Below are positions 52,967 through 62,083 of a DNA stretch of 64,000 bases, one piece after another. Within the stretch, counting starts at the first letter, position 1; the number at the start of each line of letters is the position of its first letter. The notes under the pieces were generated by a model. It did no database searches and had not been told where the DNA came from. It saw only the letters and a program-made list of their open reading frames with translations. This DNA comes from Microbacterium terrisoli (GTDB lineage: Bacteria > Actinomycetota > Actinomycetes > Actinomycetales > Microbacteriaceae): assembly GCF_030866805.1 (NCBI RefSeq), contig NZ_CP133019.1, positions 1,178,001 to 1,242,000 of the forward strand, given 5' to 3'. Made by a program: the position numbers and the translations under genes.

Positions 52967-54451
52967 GTGGACGCAGCATCGCACGGGGAGTCCCCGGTCG
53001 TGTCGGCGCTGGATGGGCTGATCGACAGTCTGGGCGGTGCGCGTGCCTTGGCCGCGAACGCGTTCGCGACGGAGATGTACTTCTTCGCGAACGTCGCCGA
53101 CATGGTCCAGCAGCGGGAGGAAGAACGCGCGGCCCGGCAGGACACGGGCGCGAAGGTGTCCGCGTCGCAGTTGGCGATGCGGGAGATCTACGCGGAGATC
53201 GGCGCCGCGCTGCGGCTGTCCGAGTTCCAGGTGACGGCCCGGGTCAATCAAGCTCATACTCTGGCGCACAAGTTCTATGACACGTTGCGGCACGCCAGCG
53301 AGGGCAGCCTCTCGCCGCAGCATGCGCAGACCATCGCGGAGGTCGGTGGCGACCTGGGCGATGACGCTCTCCGCGGCGAGTATGAGCGTCTCGCGTTGGA
53401 CATGGCCCGCGAGCTGACCCCGTCCCAGTTGCGGGATGCGCTCGAAGCGGTGGTCGACCGGTTGGATCCGGAGGGCACGCAGGAACGTATCCGGCAGGCC
53501 GTGGCCCGCCGCGGTGTCCGCAAGCGCGCGGCCGGGCCCGGGGTGGGGCAGTTGATCGTGACCGGTCCCGCCGCGGAGATCGAGGGCGCGTACAACCGGT
53601 TGCGTGACATCGCCGCCGAGGTCCACGCCGACAACGAGGCCGACGTCGCCGAGCACGCCGCCGCCCAGGCCGCACGTGACGCCACCGAGGTCCCCGCGGC
53701 CGACGTGGCGCAAACGGACGCGATCGAGGGTGCGGGCGAAGCCGCCGAGGGTGCGGGCGCGCCGGACGGGTCGGGTTTTGTGGCCGACGAGCGTACTCGG
53801 GGCCAGATCATGGCCGATGTGGCGTTGGATCTGTTGTTGACGTCCGCCCCGGACGGGCATGGGACCACCGAGGAACGCAGGGCCGGGCTGGGCGCGATCC
53901 GGGCGACGGTGACCATCACCATCCCTGCCGCGACCCTCACCACGGTCGGGGTCGGCGGCGCGCAGCTGGTGGGTGTGGGCGCCATTGATGACGAGACGGC
54001 ACGGCGCCTGGCCGGCACGTCGGACACCTGGTACCGGTTCTTCATCGACCCGGCCATCGGAGTGCCGGTCAGCGTCGACAAGCGCCACCCTTGCACCGCG
54101 CAGAAACGGCTTCTGCGGGCACGGGACGAGCATTGTCGGTTCCCGGGCTGCCGACGCCCGGCCGAGAAATGCGACCTGGATCACACGATCGCATACCAGG
54201 ATGGTGGGCCCACCGCGCTGTGGAACCTCGGCGATTTCTGCAAACGCCACCACACAGTGAAGCACCACACGGACTGGCACGTGCAGCAACTGCCCGGCGG
54301 GGTGCTCCGCTTCACCGCACCCACCCGCCGCACCTACATCACCCGACCACCCGGCGCCGTCAGATTCGTCCCCGACGATGTGCGACGCGCCATACGACCA
54401 CCCGGATACGCCGACTCTCCCGTGCCCGAAGGCGAACCCGCACCCTTCTGA
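52967..54451 (+). CDS. DUF222 / HNH endonuclease-domain protein (13E12 family), second copy
   Basis: The 494 residues have the helical DUF222 domain (QLAMREIYAEIGAALRLSEF, HASEGSLSPQHAQTIAEVGG) and a long Ala/Glu-rich linker (about 215-275), then a canonical HNH: CRFPGCRRPAEKCDLDHTIAY and CKRHHTVKHHTDWHVQQL. The cysteine and histidine set is complete, more canonical than in the copy at 23572. GTG 52967 has CGGAGGGCATC upstream. Function is unknown, with SOS control suspected from the site at 52939. It is not part of the hut operon. Confidence 0.88.
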   Translation: MDAASHGESPVVSALDGLIDSLGGARALAANAFATEMYFFANVADMVQQREEERAARQDTGAKVSASQLAMREIYAEIGAALRLSEFQVTARVNQAHTLAHKFYDTLRHASEGSLSPQHAQTIAEVGGDLGDDALRGEYERLALDMARELTPSQLRDALEAVVDRLDPEGTQERIRQAVARRGVRKRAAGPGVGQLIVTGPAAEIEGAYNRLRDIAAEVHADNEADVAEHAAAQAARDATEVPAADVAQTDAIEGAGEAAEGAGAPDGSGFVADERTRGQIMADVALDLLLTSAPDGHGTTEERRAGLGAIRATVTITIPAATLTTVGVGGAQLVGVGAIDDETARRLAGTSDTWYRFFIDPAIGVPVSVDKRHPCTAQKRLLRARDEHCRFPGCRRPAEKCDLDHTIAYQDGGPTALWNLGDFCKRHHTVKHHTDWHVQQLPGGVLRFTAPTRRTYITRPPGAVRFVPDDVRRAIRPPGYADSPVPEGEPAPF

Positions 54452-54530
54452 GCGACACTCGACGACACTCGAGAGCGACACTCGAGGAGGGGTGGCGCCG
54501 AGTGCGCCGTTACGCTGATCACCGCGCCGA

Positions 54531-54536
54531 TAGGCT
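54531..54536 (+). promoter_or_regulatory. -10 element TAGGCT before the ABC ATPase gene
   Basis: TAGGCT ends seven bases before ATG 54544, close to the leaderless spacing of other genes here. No ribosome site is seen. Confidence 0.45.
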
Positions 54537-54543
54537 GGCCACG

Positions 54544-55230
54544 ATGTCTGCGCTCTTCCGTCCTCGTCGTCGCCGTTCGCCCGGAAGCACCGCCGAGCCG
54601 GTGCTCGTCGCCCGCCGGGCCGGATATACGATCGATGATCAGATCCTGCTGGATCCCGTCGATCTGTCGATCGTGCCGGGGGAGTGCATCGCCGTGCGCG
54701 GCGAGAACGGCGCGGGCAAGACGACGCTGCTGCGGCTGCTCGCCGGCCACGCGCGCCCCACCTCGGGCACGGTGCTGTTCCGCGGTGGCACGGTCGACGA
54801 GCGCCGTGCCGAGGTGCGCGCCCACATCAGCACCGTGATCGGCCCGCCCGACGTCTACCCCGACCTCACCGTGCGTGAGCAGCTGCGGCTGATCGCGACG
54901 TCGTGGCGGATGCCTCACCCCGAGGCCGACGCGAAAGTGGACGCCGTGCTGGCAGCGCTGGAACTCGCGCACCTGTCCGCGCGGTTCGCGCACGAACTGT
55001 CGTCGGGCCAGACGCAGCTGTACCACCTGGCGTGTGCGTTCACTCGTCCGTTCGATGTGCTGATCCTCGACGAACCCGAGCAGCGGCTCGATCCCGACCG
55101 TCGCGCGGTGCTCGCCGGCGTCCTGCGGGGCGTGCGCCAGCAGGGCGCGGCCATCGTGTTCGCCACGCACGACCCTCGCCTGGCTCAGAGCGTCGCCGAC
55201 CGATCGCTGCGGCTGGAACCGGGGTTGTGA
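54544..55230 (+). CDS. ABC transporter ATP-binding protein
   Basis: The 228 residues contain Walker A ENGAGKTTLL, the signature ELSSGQTQLYHLACAF (LSSGQ instead of LSGGQ), Walker B VLILDEPEQRLD and the H-loop VFATHDPRLA. The ATG 54544 start follows a TAGGCT hexamer. The membrane partner is the next gene, whose GTG overlaps this stop codon (GTGA). Together they form an ABC exporter of unknown cargo, with one ATPase and one permease gene. The long upstream open frame belongs to the DUF222/HNH gene in another frame. Confidence 0.9.
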   Translation: MSALFRPRRRRSPGSTAEPVLVARRAGYTIDDQILLDPVDLSIVPGECIAVRGENGAGKTTLLRLLAGHARPTSGTVLFRGGTVDERRAEVRAHISTVIGPPDVYPDLTVREQLRLIATSWRMPHPEADAKVDAVLAALELAHLSARFAHELSSGQTQLYHLACAFTRPFDVLILDEPEQRLDPDRRAVLAGVLRGVRQQGAAIVFATHDPRLAQSVADRSLRLEPGL

Positions 55231-56756
55231 GCGTCATCCACGCCGACGCGCACGCGCTGAGAGCAAGCCGACGCGTCCTGCGCGAGCGCGCCGACCGTCC
55301 GCGCGCCTCCGACGTCGCCTATCGTGCCTACGTGACGGTGCTCGTGGGAGTGATCGTCCTCATCCCGTTCGGGCGCGCCGTGGTGCTCACCATGGCTGCC
55401 TCGCTGGCGACGGACGGTGTGCCGCCAGCGGCGGTGGCAGCCGGCGGGAGTCTGCTCTGCCTGGGACTGTTCCTCGCGGGGGCCGTGTGCGGGCCCGCGT
55501 TCGTCTCGATGCCGTATCTGAACGCGGTCGTGGACTCTTCGATCGACCGGCGGCTGACGCTGCGCCGCGCCCAGCTGCGTGGACAGATCATCGTCATGGT
55601 CTCCGTCGCGGCGGTTGCAGCGCTGGCCGTGATGGCCGCGTCGTCGGTGACGGTCGTGGGAGCGGTGGCGGCGCCCGTGGCAGCTGCCGCCCTGGGTTCG
55701 ATCGCCGGATCGTTGTGGCTTGCCGGACAGCTGCGCCCGCCGTGGTGGGTGACGCTGATCATCTCGGTCTGGCTGGTGGCGGCCGCTGGTGCCGGGTTCG
55801 TCCCCGCCGTCTCGGACCTCGCCACGTGGGTGGCGCCCGGGGGATGGGCAGCCCAGGTCGGGGCCGGGACGGTCGGGGCCGGGATGCCGCAGTCCGCACT
55901 GTCCGTATCGACGCTGCTCGCGCTGGGCCTGCTGATCGTGACCGCCGCAGTCGGGTGGCTGGTCGCGGGCTCATGGCGCCGGCGGCTGCGCCGAGACGAG
56001 CTGGCCCGGCAGGCGCGTCGGTGGAGCGTCGTGGCGGCACTGTCGTTGAGCGCCGATGTGTCATCGGCGACGCGGGTGCTCGCAACCCCCGCGCACGGCG
56101 GCCGGCACTGGAACTGGACGATCGGTCGCACCGCGGCTTCGACGATCGTGCGCCGCGACGTGGCAGGGCTGCTGCGGGCGCCGGCGCGCACCGCGACCGC
56201 GGCGGTGGCCTGCGTGGGCTTGGGAGCACTGGTGGGGTGGGCGGCCGGCGGCGTGTTCGCCGTACTCGCCGCCGTCCTGCTCTACTTCGCTGTCGGCGGG
56301 TGGGCCACGGGACTGCGCACCGCCGCCTCATCGGTGGGTGCCGCCACGTTCTACGGCCTCGCCGACCGTGAACGGCTGCTGCTGCACACAATCGTGCCGG
56401 GCGTGGCATCCCTCGCCTTCTGTGCGGCTGGTGCCGCCCTCACCGGGGGAGTCGGCGGGGCGATTTGGGCCGCGGCCCTTGCGCTGTTCGTCGTGCTGCT
56501 GCAGGGTTTTGCGAGTCTGCGCGGTGCGCTTCCGAGCTATCTGCTCACCCCGATCCCGTCGCCGGTGGGCGACCTGGCGATCGTGAACGTGCTCGTGTGG
56601 ATGGCCGACGCCGTGCTGCTGACCGCCGTCTTCGGTGGCATCGGCACCTACCTGGTCGCCTCGATTCCGGCTGCGGCTGCCCTGGCCCTCATCGGCGGTG
56701 TCGTGATCGCCGCCTTCTGGGCGGGCGCCCGCCTGCGCCACCGCACGCGCGGGTGA
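55227..56756 (+). CDS. Multi-spanning ABC transporter permease
   Basis: The 509 residues comprise roughly 12 hydrophobic segments, with charged N- and C-terminal ends (RASRRVLRERADRPRASD, RLRHRTRG). The distribution of segments, with a break at about residues 250-300 that contains the cytoplasmic stretch RRRLRRDELARQARRW, is that of a fused or long permease of the exporter type. It starts GTG 55227 overlapping the ATPase stop codon. No substrate clue in the sequence. It ends 35 bases from a converging gene. Confidence 0.82.
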   Translation: MSVIHADAHALRASRRVLRERADRPRASDVAYRAYVTVLVGVIVLIPFGRAVVLTMAASLATDGVPPAAVAAGGSLLCLGLFLAGAVCGPAFVSMPYLNAVVDSSIDRRLTLRRAQLRGQIIVMVSVAAVAALAVMAASSVTVVGAVAAPVAAAALGSIAGSLWLAGQLRPPWWVTLIISVWLVAAAGAGFVPAVSDLATWVAPGGWAAQVGAGTVGAGMPQSALSVSTLLALGLLIVTAAVGWLVAGSWRRRLRRDELARQARRWSVVAALSLSADVSSATRVLATPAHGGRHWNWTIGRTAASTIVRRDVAGLLRAPARTATAAVACVGLGALVGWAAGGVFAVLAAVLLYFAVGGWATGLRTAASSVGAATFYGLADRERLLLHTIVPGVASLAFCAAGAALTGGVGGAIWAAALALFVVLLQGFASLRGALPSYLLTPIPSPVGDLAIVNVLVWMADAVLLTAVFGGIGTYLVASIPAAAALALIGGVVIAAFWAGARLRHRTRG

Positions 56757-56791
56757 GTCATCGTCTCTGCCACGTTCTGCCCGGTGTGGGG

Positions 56792-57457
56792 TCAGACCCG
56801 AGCGGGCAGAAGCACGACCTCGCGGGTGCGGTCGGGCCACAGCACGGTGATCGCGTGGCCTCCGTCGGGGGTGGGCGCGAGCTCCACCTCGGGAATCGAC
56901 AGCCCCGTGCGCAGGATGCGCATCGGCTTCTTGCTGCTGCCGACGATCTTCTCCTCGATCTGCGGCACAGCGGGGTCGTTCGCACCCAGCCGCACCGCGA
57001 TGATCATCGGAAAACCCGTCGGCGGGTCCAGCACCGTCGCCGACGGCATCGGCGACATGCCACCGACGACGGCGAGTTCGCCGTCCCACGGCACGAGCAT
57101 GCGCACCTCGGTGTGCACCGGGGCGCCATCGGCGTCGACGCGCACGTCCACTCCCTGGTGCACTTCGGTGACCACCGGCTGCGCACCGTCGGGCACACTC
57201 ACCGCGTGCCCGGTCAGTCGCACCGCGTGCACGATGTTATGCACGGTGTCGTGCACCGTGTCGTTCGCGGCACCGTCGATACGCAGCATCCGCAGCTGCC
57301 AGTCGCCGCGGGTGGCCGTCATGGCCGTGATCGCCACCTGGCCGAGGCGGCCGTCGAGCTCTGCCCATGGCATCCCGTCGGTGACCGCGCCGTCGGCATC
57401 GAGCACGCCGACCGCGTTCGCGGGCAGTCCGCCCGTCTGGTCGCCCTGCCCGCTCAT
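56792..57457 (-). CDS. Unknown protein, 221 residues, coupled to the SixA gene
   Basis: The protein starts MSGQGDQTGGLPANAVGVLD and has no signal peptide or membrane segment. It is rich in beta-prone stretches with a TVHDTVHNIVHAV segment in the middle, and ends TVLWPDRTREVVLLPARV in the open frame sense. No known family was recognised. Its ATG overlaps the SixA stop (ATGA at 57454-57457), so the two are co-translated and may act together. A longer open frame upstream overlaps sixA and is not used. Confidence 0.6.
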   Translation of the reverse strand: MSGQGDQTGGLPANAVGVLDADGAVTDGMPWAELDGRLGQVAITAMTATRGDWQLRMLRIDGAANDTVHDTVHNIVHAVRLTGHAVSVPDGAQPVVTEVHQGVDVRVDADGAPVHTEVRMLVPWDGELAVVGGMSPMPSATVLDPPTGFPMIIAVRLGANDPAVPQIEEKIVGSSKKPMRILRTGLSIPEVELAPTPDGGHAITVLWPDRTREVVLLPARV

Positions 57458-57924
57458 GCGCGCGGCGCCTGGAAGGTGAAGGATGCCGGATCCACCGCGG
57501 TCGCGACATCCCAGTCGGCGTCCCACGTGAACGTCGCGACGGCGCACGTCGGCATGTGCGCGATCGCCTGGCCCGACAACCGCGACGCCAGCACGGTCAT
57601 GCCCGGGTCGTGCGCGACGACCATGACGGCGGCGGCCCCGGTGCGGGCGGCCCGCTCCAGGAGCGCGTCGGCCGGAGCGCCGTACAGGTCGTCGTCCAGG
57701 TCGACGGCGACACCCAGCGCCGCGCCGAACGCCTCAGCGGTGGTGCGCGCGCGCAGTGCGGTGCTGGCCACGATCACGTCAGGACGCCAGCCGGTCGCCG
57801 TGACCCGGGCGGCCATCGCAGGCGCATCGCGCAGCCCGCGCGCGTTCAGCGGCCGGTCGTGATCGGCGATCTCGGGGTCGCCCCAGTCAGATTTGGCATG
57901 ACGCACGAGCGCGAGAGAGACCAT
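57454..57924 (-). CDS. SixA-like phosphohistidine phosphatase
   Basis: A histidine phosphatase superfamily enzyme of 156 residues. It starts VSLALVRHAKSDWGDPEIAD with the catalytic RHG-like RHAKSDW, has RPLNARGLRDAP, an internal VIVASTALRARTTAEAFG and the second catalytic histidine in VMVVAHDPGMTVLASRL. SixA removes phosphate from the phosphohistidine of ArcB-like sensor domains in E. coli; here the substrate is unknown. The ATG has a GGAGG site upstream. It precedes the unknown gene at 56792. Confidence 0.88.
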   Translation of the reverse strand: MVSLALVRHAKSDWGDPEIADHDRPLNARGLRDAPAMAARVTATGWRPDVIVASTALRARTTAEAFGAALGVAVDLDDDLYGAPADALLERAARTGAAAVMVVAHDPGMTVLASRLSGQAIAHMPTCAVATFTWDADWDVATAVDPASFTFQAPRA

Positions 57925-57957
57925 GCCTCCATCATGCCGTCTCGCGCGGGTGCGATC

Positions 57958-59259
57958 TCACCCCAGAAGCAGCTGTGCCACCGTGTAGATCGCGAGCCCT
58001 GCCAGCGCTCCGATCACCGTGCCGTTCAGTCGGATGTACTGCAGGTCGCGCCCCACCATCAGCTCGATCTTCTCGGTGGTCTCGGCGGCGTCCCACCGCT
58101 CGATCGTGTCGGTGATGATCGAGGCGATGTCGTGGCGATAGCGCTCGACTCCGAACACGGCGGCGTCGGTGATCCAGCCGTCCACGCGTCGCTGCAGGGC
58201 GTCGTCGGTGCGCAGGCGCTCGCCGGCGTCCACGAGCGCGTCGGTCATGCGGCGGCGCAGTCCGCTGTCGGGATCGGCGAGCGCGCCGAGCAGTCCTGCC
58301 TTCACCGCCTGCCACGCCCGGGTCGCGAGCTCGCGCACGCGGGGGCTGTCGAACACGGCGCTCTTCGCGTTCTCGAGCTGCGCGATCATCGCCGGATCGT
58401 GCTGCAGCCGGTCGGCGAGGCGTCCGAGATACGCGTCCAGGGCCAGGCGGGCGGGATGCTGCGGGTCGGCCTGCACGGCATCCACGAATTTCACGGCCTC
58501 GCTGTAGACCGTGTCGTCGACGAACCTGTGGGCGATCTTGGGGACCCAGCCGGGCAGACGCCGCGAGACGAGGCCCTCGAACGCGGGCCGGTTCGCTGCC
58601 AGCCATGACGCGATGCTGTCCACGGCGAGGTCGACCGCACCGCGGTGGGCATCGGCATCCACCACTCTGGTCAGCCAGGCACCCGCCGGCGGCCCCCATT
58701 CCGGTGCGATCAGATGGTCGCGCGCCAGGTCGGTGATCAGGTCCTGCACGTCGGCGTCGTCGAGGGCCCGCAGCACTCCGGCGGCCATCGTCGATCCCTC
58801 GGCGGCAACCCGCTGCGCGTGCTCGGGCTGCGCGAGCCACGCGCCCAGCCGTGCGGCTATCGCGGCGGCCTCGAGCTTGGTGCGCACCACCGGACCCGAC
58901 AAGAAGTTCGTCTCGACAAATTCTCCGAGCGTGCGGCCGATCTCGTCCTTGCGGGTCGGGATGATCGCCGTGTGCGGAATGGGCAGACCGAACGGATGCC
59001 GGAACAGCGCCGTGACGGCGAACCAGTCCGCAAGCGCGCCGACCATGCCGCCTTCGGCGGCTGCGCGCACGTACGCCAGGGCCGGCAGGCGCTCTTCGAA
59101 CACGAACGAGACGGTGAACACGATCGCGAGGAACACCAGCGCGCTCAGCGCAATGGCCTTCATGCGCCGGAGTCCGCGCTTGCGCGCCTGATCGGCGGGA
59201 GAAAGCAGGGCGAAAGGGGTGCGCACCGTGCGCGTGGGTGCGGTCGGGGTGCGCGCCAT
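57958..59259 (-). CDS. DUF445 membrane protein
   Basis: The 433 residues start with a positively charged N-terminus, one membrane helix (about 40-58: KAIALSALVFLAIVFTVSFV), then the DUF445 signature EGGMVGALADWFAVTALFRHPFGLPIPHT, which is highly conserved in this family, and a long soluble helical part ending in a hydrophobic C-terminus (GTVIGALAGLAIYTVAQLLLG). Proteins with this domain are widespread but uncharacterised. ATG 59259 gives the conserved start; the extended frame upstream is not used. It is divergent from the CsoR-family gene. Confidence 0.88.
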   Translation of the reverse strand: MARTPTAPTRTVRTPFALLSPADQARKRGLRRMKAIALSALVFLAIVFTVSFVFEERLPALAYVRAAAEGGMVGALADWFAVTALFRHPFGLPIPHTAIIPTRKDEIGRTLGEFVETNFLSGPVVRTKLEAAAIAARLGAWLAQPEHAQRVAAEGSTMAAGVLRALDDADVQDLITDLARDHLIAPEWGPPAGAWLTRVVDADAHRGAVDLAVDSIASWLAANRPAFEGLVSRRLPGWVPKIAHRFVDDTVYSEAVKFVDAVQADPQHPARLALDAYLGRLADRLQHDPAMIAQLENAKSAVFDSPRVRELATRAWQAVKAGLLGALADPDSGLRRRMTDALVDAGERLRTDDALQRRVDGWITDAAVFGVERYRHDIASIITDTIERWDAAETTEKIELMVGRDLQYIRLNGTVIGALAGLAIYTVAQLLLG

Positions 59260-59305
59260 AGGCCCATCCTCGCACCCGAGGGCACCACACGCGGGCGCGG
59301 ACGGG

Positions 59306-59311
59306 TACCCT
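59306..59311 (+). promoter_or_regulatory. -10 element TACCCT, leaderless start of the CsoR-family gene
   Basis: TACCCT ends six bases before GTG 59318, with no ribosome site. Confidence 0.5.
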
Positions 59312-59317
59312 TGCCGC

Positions 59318-59590
59318 GTGATCGAAGACATCAAGAAGCGGGCCCTTCACCGCACGGCGATCCTGGAGGGACAGGTGCGAGGCCTCGCGAAGATGATCGA
59401 GAGCGAGGACTACTGCATGGACATCATCGGGCAGTCGCGCGCCATTCAGAAGGCGCTCGCCTCGCTCGACAAGCTGCTGCTGGAGAACCACCTGCGCACG
59501 CACGTGGCGCACATGTTCGAGAACGGCGGGGCCGAGCGCGAGCAGGCCGTCGCCGAGGTGCTGAAGGTCTACGACGTCGGCAACCGCTGA
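59318..59590 (+). CDS. CsoR/RcnR-family (DUF156) metal-sensing repressor
   Basis: The 90 residues start VIEDIKKRALHRTAILEGQVRG and run through DYCMDIIGQSRAIQKALAS and ENHLRTHVAHMF, the all-helical DUF156 fold. The metal ligands are Cys33, His58 and His62 (C-x24-H-x3-H) rather than the C-H-C of copper-sensing CsoR; this triad is the one of RcnR-type sensors of nickel or cobalt. His near the N-terminus of RcnR is not present at position 3. The GTG start is apparently leaderless. No metal transporter gene is adjacent; the MHS transporter at 59648 converges after a terminator. Confidence 0.9.
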   Translation: MIEDIKKRALHRTAILEGQVRGLAKMIESEDYCMDIIGQSRAIQKALASLDKLLLENHLRTHVAHMFENGGAEREQAVAEVLKVYDVGNR

Positions 59591-59595
59591 TGATC

Positions 59596-59629
59596 ACAGC
59601 GCGCACCGGTCGGGACCGGTGCGCGCTGT
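59596..59629. terminator. Strong bidirectional terminator between csoR-like and MHS transporter genes
   Basis: Perfect 15-bp arms at 59596-59610 and 59615-59629 around the loop CGGG. It is the longest perfect hairpin in the window, positioned between two convergent genes. Confidence 0.85.
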
Positions 59630-59647
59630 CAGCCATGGAATCGGTGG

Positions 59648-61018
59648 TCAGGCAGTGGCGTGGATGTCGACGTCCTTGCCTTCGGGGGCGATGAACATCG
59701 CGACAGCGGCCGCCAGGAGCACCGCGATCCAGAGCATCGCCACCGGCCACACAGCGCCGGTCGCGACCACGAAACCGGTTGCGATCAGCGGCGAGAACCC
59801 TGCACCGATCGTCGATGCCGACTGGTAGGCGGCAGAGGCGCCCGAGAAGCGCAGCGCGGTCGGGAACTGCTCGGCGACGAATGCGCCGACCGGCCCGTAG
59901 ACCAGGCCCTGAACGAGCCCGTTGCCCAAGACGATCGCGATTGCGAAGCCCCACACGGTGCCCGTGCCCAGCAGCAGGATGATCGGGAAGGCCAGCAGTG
60001 CCCCCAGCACGCAGCCGGTGATGACGACGGTGCGCCGGCCGATGCGGTCGCTCACCTTGGCAGCCAGGATGCCGATCACGACGGTCAGCACAGCGGCGAT
60101 GGCCTTCCAGTTCAGCACGCCGGTGCGGTCGGCGCCGTGGTCGACGGCCTCGGCGACGCCCCAGACGGTCATGAGTCCCTGCGTCGAGGTGAAGGCGAGC
60201 ACGGCCAGCAGCGACAGCACGACCGCGCGCCAGTGGTTGCGCAGGACCTGTACGATCGGAATGCGGGTGCGCGTGGCTTCGGCGTGCTGCGCGAGACGCT
60301 GGAAGTTCGGGGTCTCGGAGACCTTCAGCCGGATGACCAGGCCCACACCCACCAGCACGATGCTGAACAGGAACGGCACGCGCCAGCCCCAGGTCAGGAA
60401 CTGGTCGTCGGGCAGCACCGAGAACAGGCCGAGCATGAGCGTGGCGAGCACCGCTCCGACCGGACCTCCGGCGCTGGAGAACGCGGCGGCCAGACCGCGG
60501 CTGCGTGCCGGGGCGTGCTCGAGTGCGACCAGGGTCGCACCGCCCCACTCGCCGCCGACCGAGATCCCCTGCACGACGCGCAGGACGACCAGGGCGATCG
60601 GGGCGAGGATGCCGATCTGGGCCGTGGTGGGCAGTACTCCCATCAGGGTGGATGCCACGCCCATGAGCACGAGCGTCAGCACTAGCACGACCTTGCGTCC
60701 GCGAGTATCGCCGAAGTGGCCGAACAGGATCCCTCCGAGGGGACGGGCGATGTAGCCCACCGTGAAGGTCGCGATCGAGGCGAACAGCCCGAACTGTGCT
60801 CCCAGTCCTGCGAAGAACACATGGCTGAACACGATGCTGGCGGCCGTGGCATAGAGCACGAAATCATAGAACTCGATCATGCTGCCCATGAAGCTGGACA
60901 CGATCACGCGCCGCATCTCGCGCGTGGTCAGCGACGGCTGGGTGCCGTCCGCGCTCACGTGCGCGTCGTGTGCGGGGGATCCGGAAGACATCTCTGCAAC
61001 CGTATTGCGGGTCATCAT
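59648..61018 (-). CDS. MFS transporter, metabolite:H+ symporter (MHS) family
   Basis: The 456 residues have 12 hydrophobic segments and the MHS/ShiA-type signature: IEFYDFVLYATAASIVFSHV in the first helix, the MFS loop motif GHFGDTRGRKVVL, GISVGGEWGGATLVALEHAP and an internal KVSDRIGRRTVVI. Such transporters carry shikimate, proline, alpha-ketoglutarate, citrate or similar acids; the cargo is unknown. The start has AGAGAGG upstream at ATG 61018 (a second ATG follows at 61015). It precedes nothing on its strand except the converging csoR gene, and lies downstream of an MBL-fold hydrolase gene by 42 bases. Confidence 0.9.
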   Translation of the reverse strand: MMTRNTVAEMSSGSPAHDAHVSADGTQPSLTTREMRRVIVSSFMGSMIEFYDFVLYATAASIVFSHVFFAGLGAQFGLFASIATFTVGYIARPLGGILFGHFGDTRGRKVVLVLTLVLMGVASTLMGVLPTTAQIGILAPIALVVLRVVQGISVGGEWGGATLVALEHAPARSRGLAAAFSSAGGPVGAVLATLMLGLFSVLPDDQFLTWGWRVPFLFSIVLVGVGLVIRLKVSETPNFQRLAQHAEATRTRIPIVQVLRNHWRAVVLSLLAVLAFTSTQGLMTVWGVAEAVDHGADRTGVLNWKAIAAVLTVVIGILAAKVSDRIGRRTVVITGCVLGALLAFPIILLLGTGTVWGFAIAIVLGNGLVQGLVYGPVGAFVAEQFPTALRFSGASAAYQSASTIGAGFSPLIATGFVVATGAVWPVAMLWIAVLLAAAVAMFIAPEGKDVDIHATA

Positions 61019-61060
61019 CGACCTCTCTTGTCTGGGGTGGGTTTTCTGCGGTGGGTGGAA

Positions 61061-62083
61061 TCAGACGGCGACCCGCGCGCGGGCGCCCTGAGGGACGAGG
61101 GTCTGCAGGTCATCGGGCACGATCACATCGCGGTCGTATCCGGTCTCGGCCAGCCACTGCCGTGTCGGCAGGTGACCGGGCACGAGATGGTGCAGGGCGA
61201 GGCGCGCGACTCCGGCCTCATGTGCGAGGTCGATCGCCTCGGCGGCGCTGGTGTGCGACTTGCGGTGGTGATCGATGGATGCCTGGGATGTGGCATCCGG
61301 TGCCCCGTTGTAGGTGCGGTTCACCCAGTCGAAGCTGATGGCCTCGTGCAGCAGCAGGTCTGCCCCGGTGGCCAGCCGTGCCATGTTCGGCGTCTTGCGA
61401 GTGTCGCCCGAGATGGCGATCGTGGTGTCGTCGGTGGTGAAGCGGAAGCCGAAGGCGGGAGCGATCGGCGGGTGCTCGACGAGGACAGCCTCCACGCGTA
61501 CACGGTCGTCTTCGAAGATCGTGTACGGCTGCATGTCGGGGGTCATCGCATCGTTCGGGTGGTACCCGATGTCGGCGGGCACTGGGATGTCACGGGCGTC
61601 GAAGAGGTCGAACGGCGAGGGACGCAGCGCATCGAGCACACGGTCGTTGAGATCGGTGGCGTGCGCCTCCATCAGCAGCCGGAACATGTCGGCGGTGCCG
61701 GGGGTGGGCAGATGCGGGGCGACCGGCTCGGGTTTCACGAGCGCCCGGAGGGAGACCGGGGGAGTCATGCCGCGGTCGCCGGGGCCCAGGATCGGAATAC
61801 GCGGCCCGGTGCCCGGCAGATCGAACATGCCGAACAGCGCGATGTTGGCGAGGTCGGTGGTGTGGTCGGAATGCAGGTGGGTGAAGAAGATGCCGCCCAG
61901 CTGATCCATCGCGAATCCGGCGCGCGTGAACTGGCGACCGGCGCCGAGGCCGGCGTCGACGAGGTAGACGCGGTCGCCGACGACGATCGCGGTGGAGATT
62001 CCGAAGCGTGCGTGCGCATCGATCGGGGTCCACCAGCGCGGGCCGCCGGCAGTGCCGAGCGTGACGACAGAGGTGCCGGTCAT
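61061..62083 (-). CDS. Metallo-beta-lactamase-fold hydrolase
   Basis: The 340 residues have the MBL zinc motif THLHSDHTTDL and a second metal region ISGDTRKTPNM, followed by LHEAISF and a C-terminal LALHHLVPGHL with the last histidine. The full layout resembles the arylsulfatase/ribonuclease Z-like subfamily. The mature N-terminus has no signal peptide, so it is intracellular. It is transcribed with the MHS transporter gene (42 bases) and divergent from a LysR gene, so it may hydrolyse a compound imported by that transporter, under LysR control; this is inference. Confidence 0.85.
   Translation of the reverse strand: MTGTSVVTLGTAGGPRWWTPIDAHARFGISTAIVVGDRVYLVDAGLGAGRQFTRAGFAMDQLGGIFFTHLHSDHTTDLANIALFGMFDLPGTGPRIPILGPGDRGMTPPVSLRALVKPEPVAPHLPTPGTADMFRLLMEAHATDLNDRVLDALRPSPFDLFDARDIPVPADIGYHPNDAMTPDMQPYTIFEDDRVRVEAVLVEHPPIAPAFGFRFTTDDTTIAISGDTRKTPNMARLATGADLLLHEAISFDWVNRTYNGAPDATSQASIDHHRKSHTSAAEAIDLAHEAGVARLALHHLVPGHLPTRQWLAETGYDRDVIVPDDLQTLVPQGARARVAV

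Noticed and set aside
54091..54543. N-terminal extension of the ABC ATPase by a long open frame
   Set aside because: It lies over the HNH domain of the previous gene in another frame; ATG 54544 gives the proper start.
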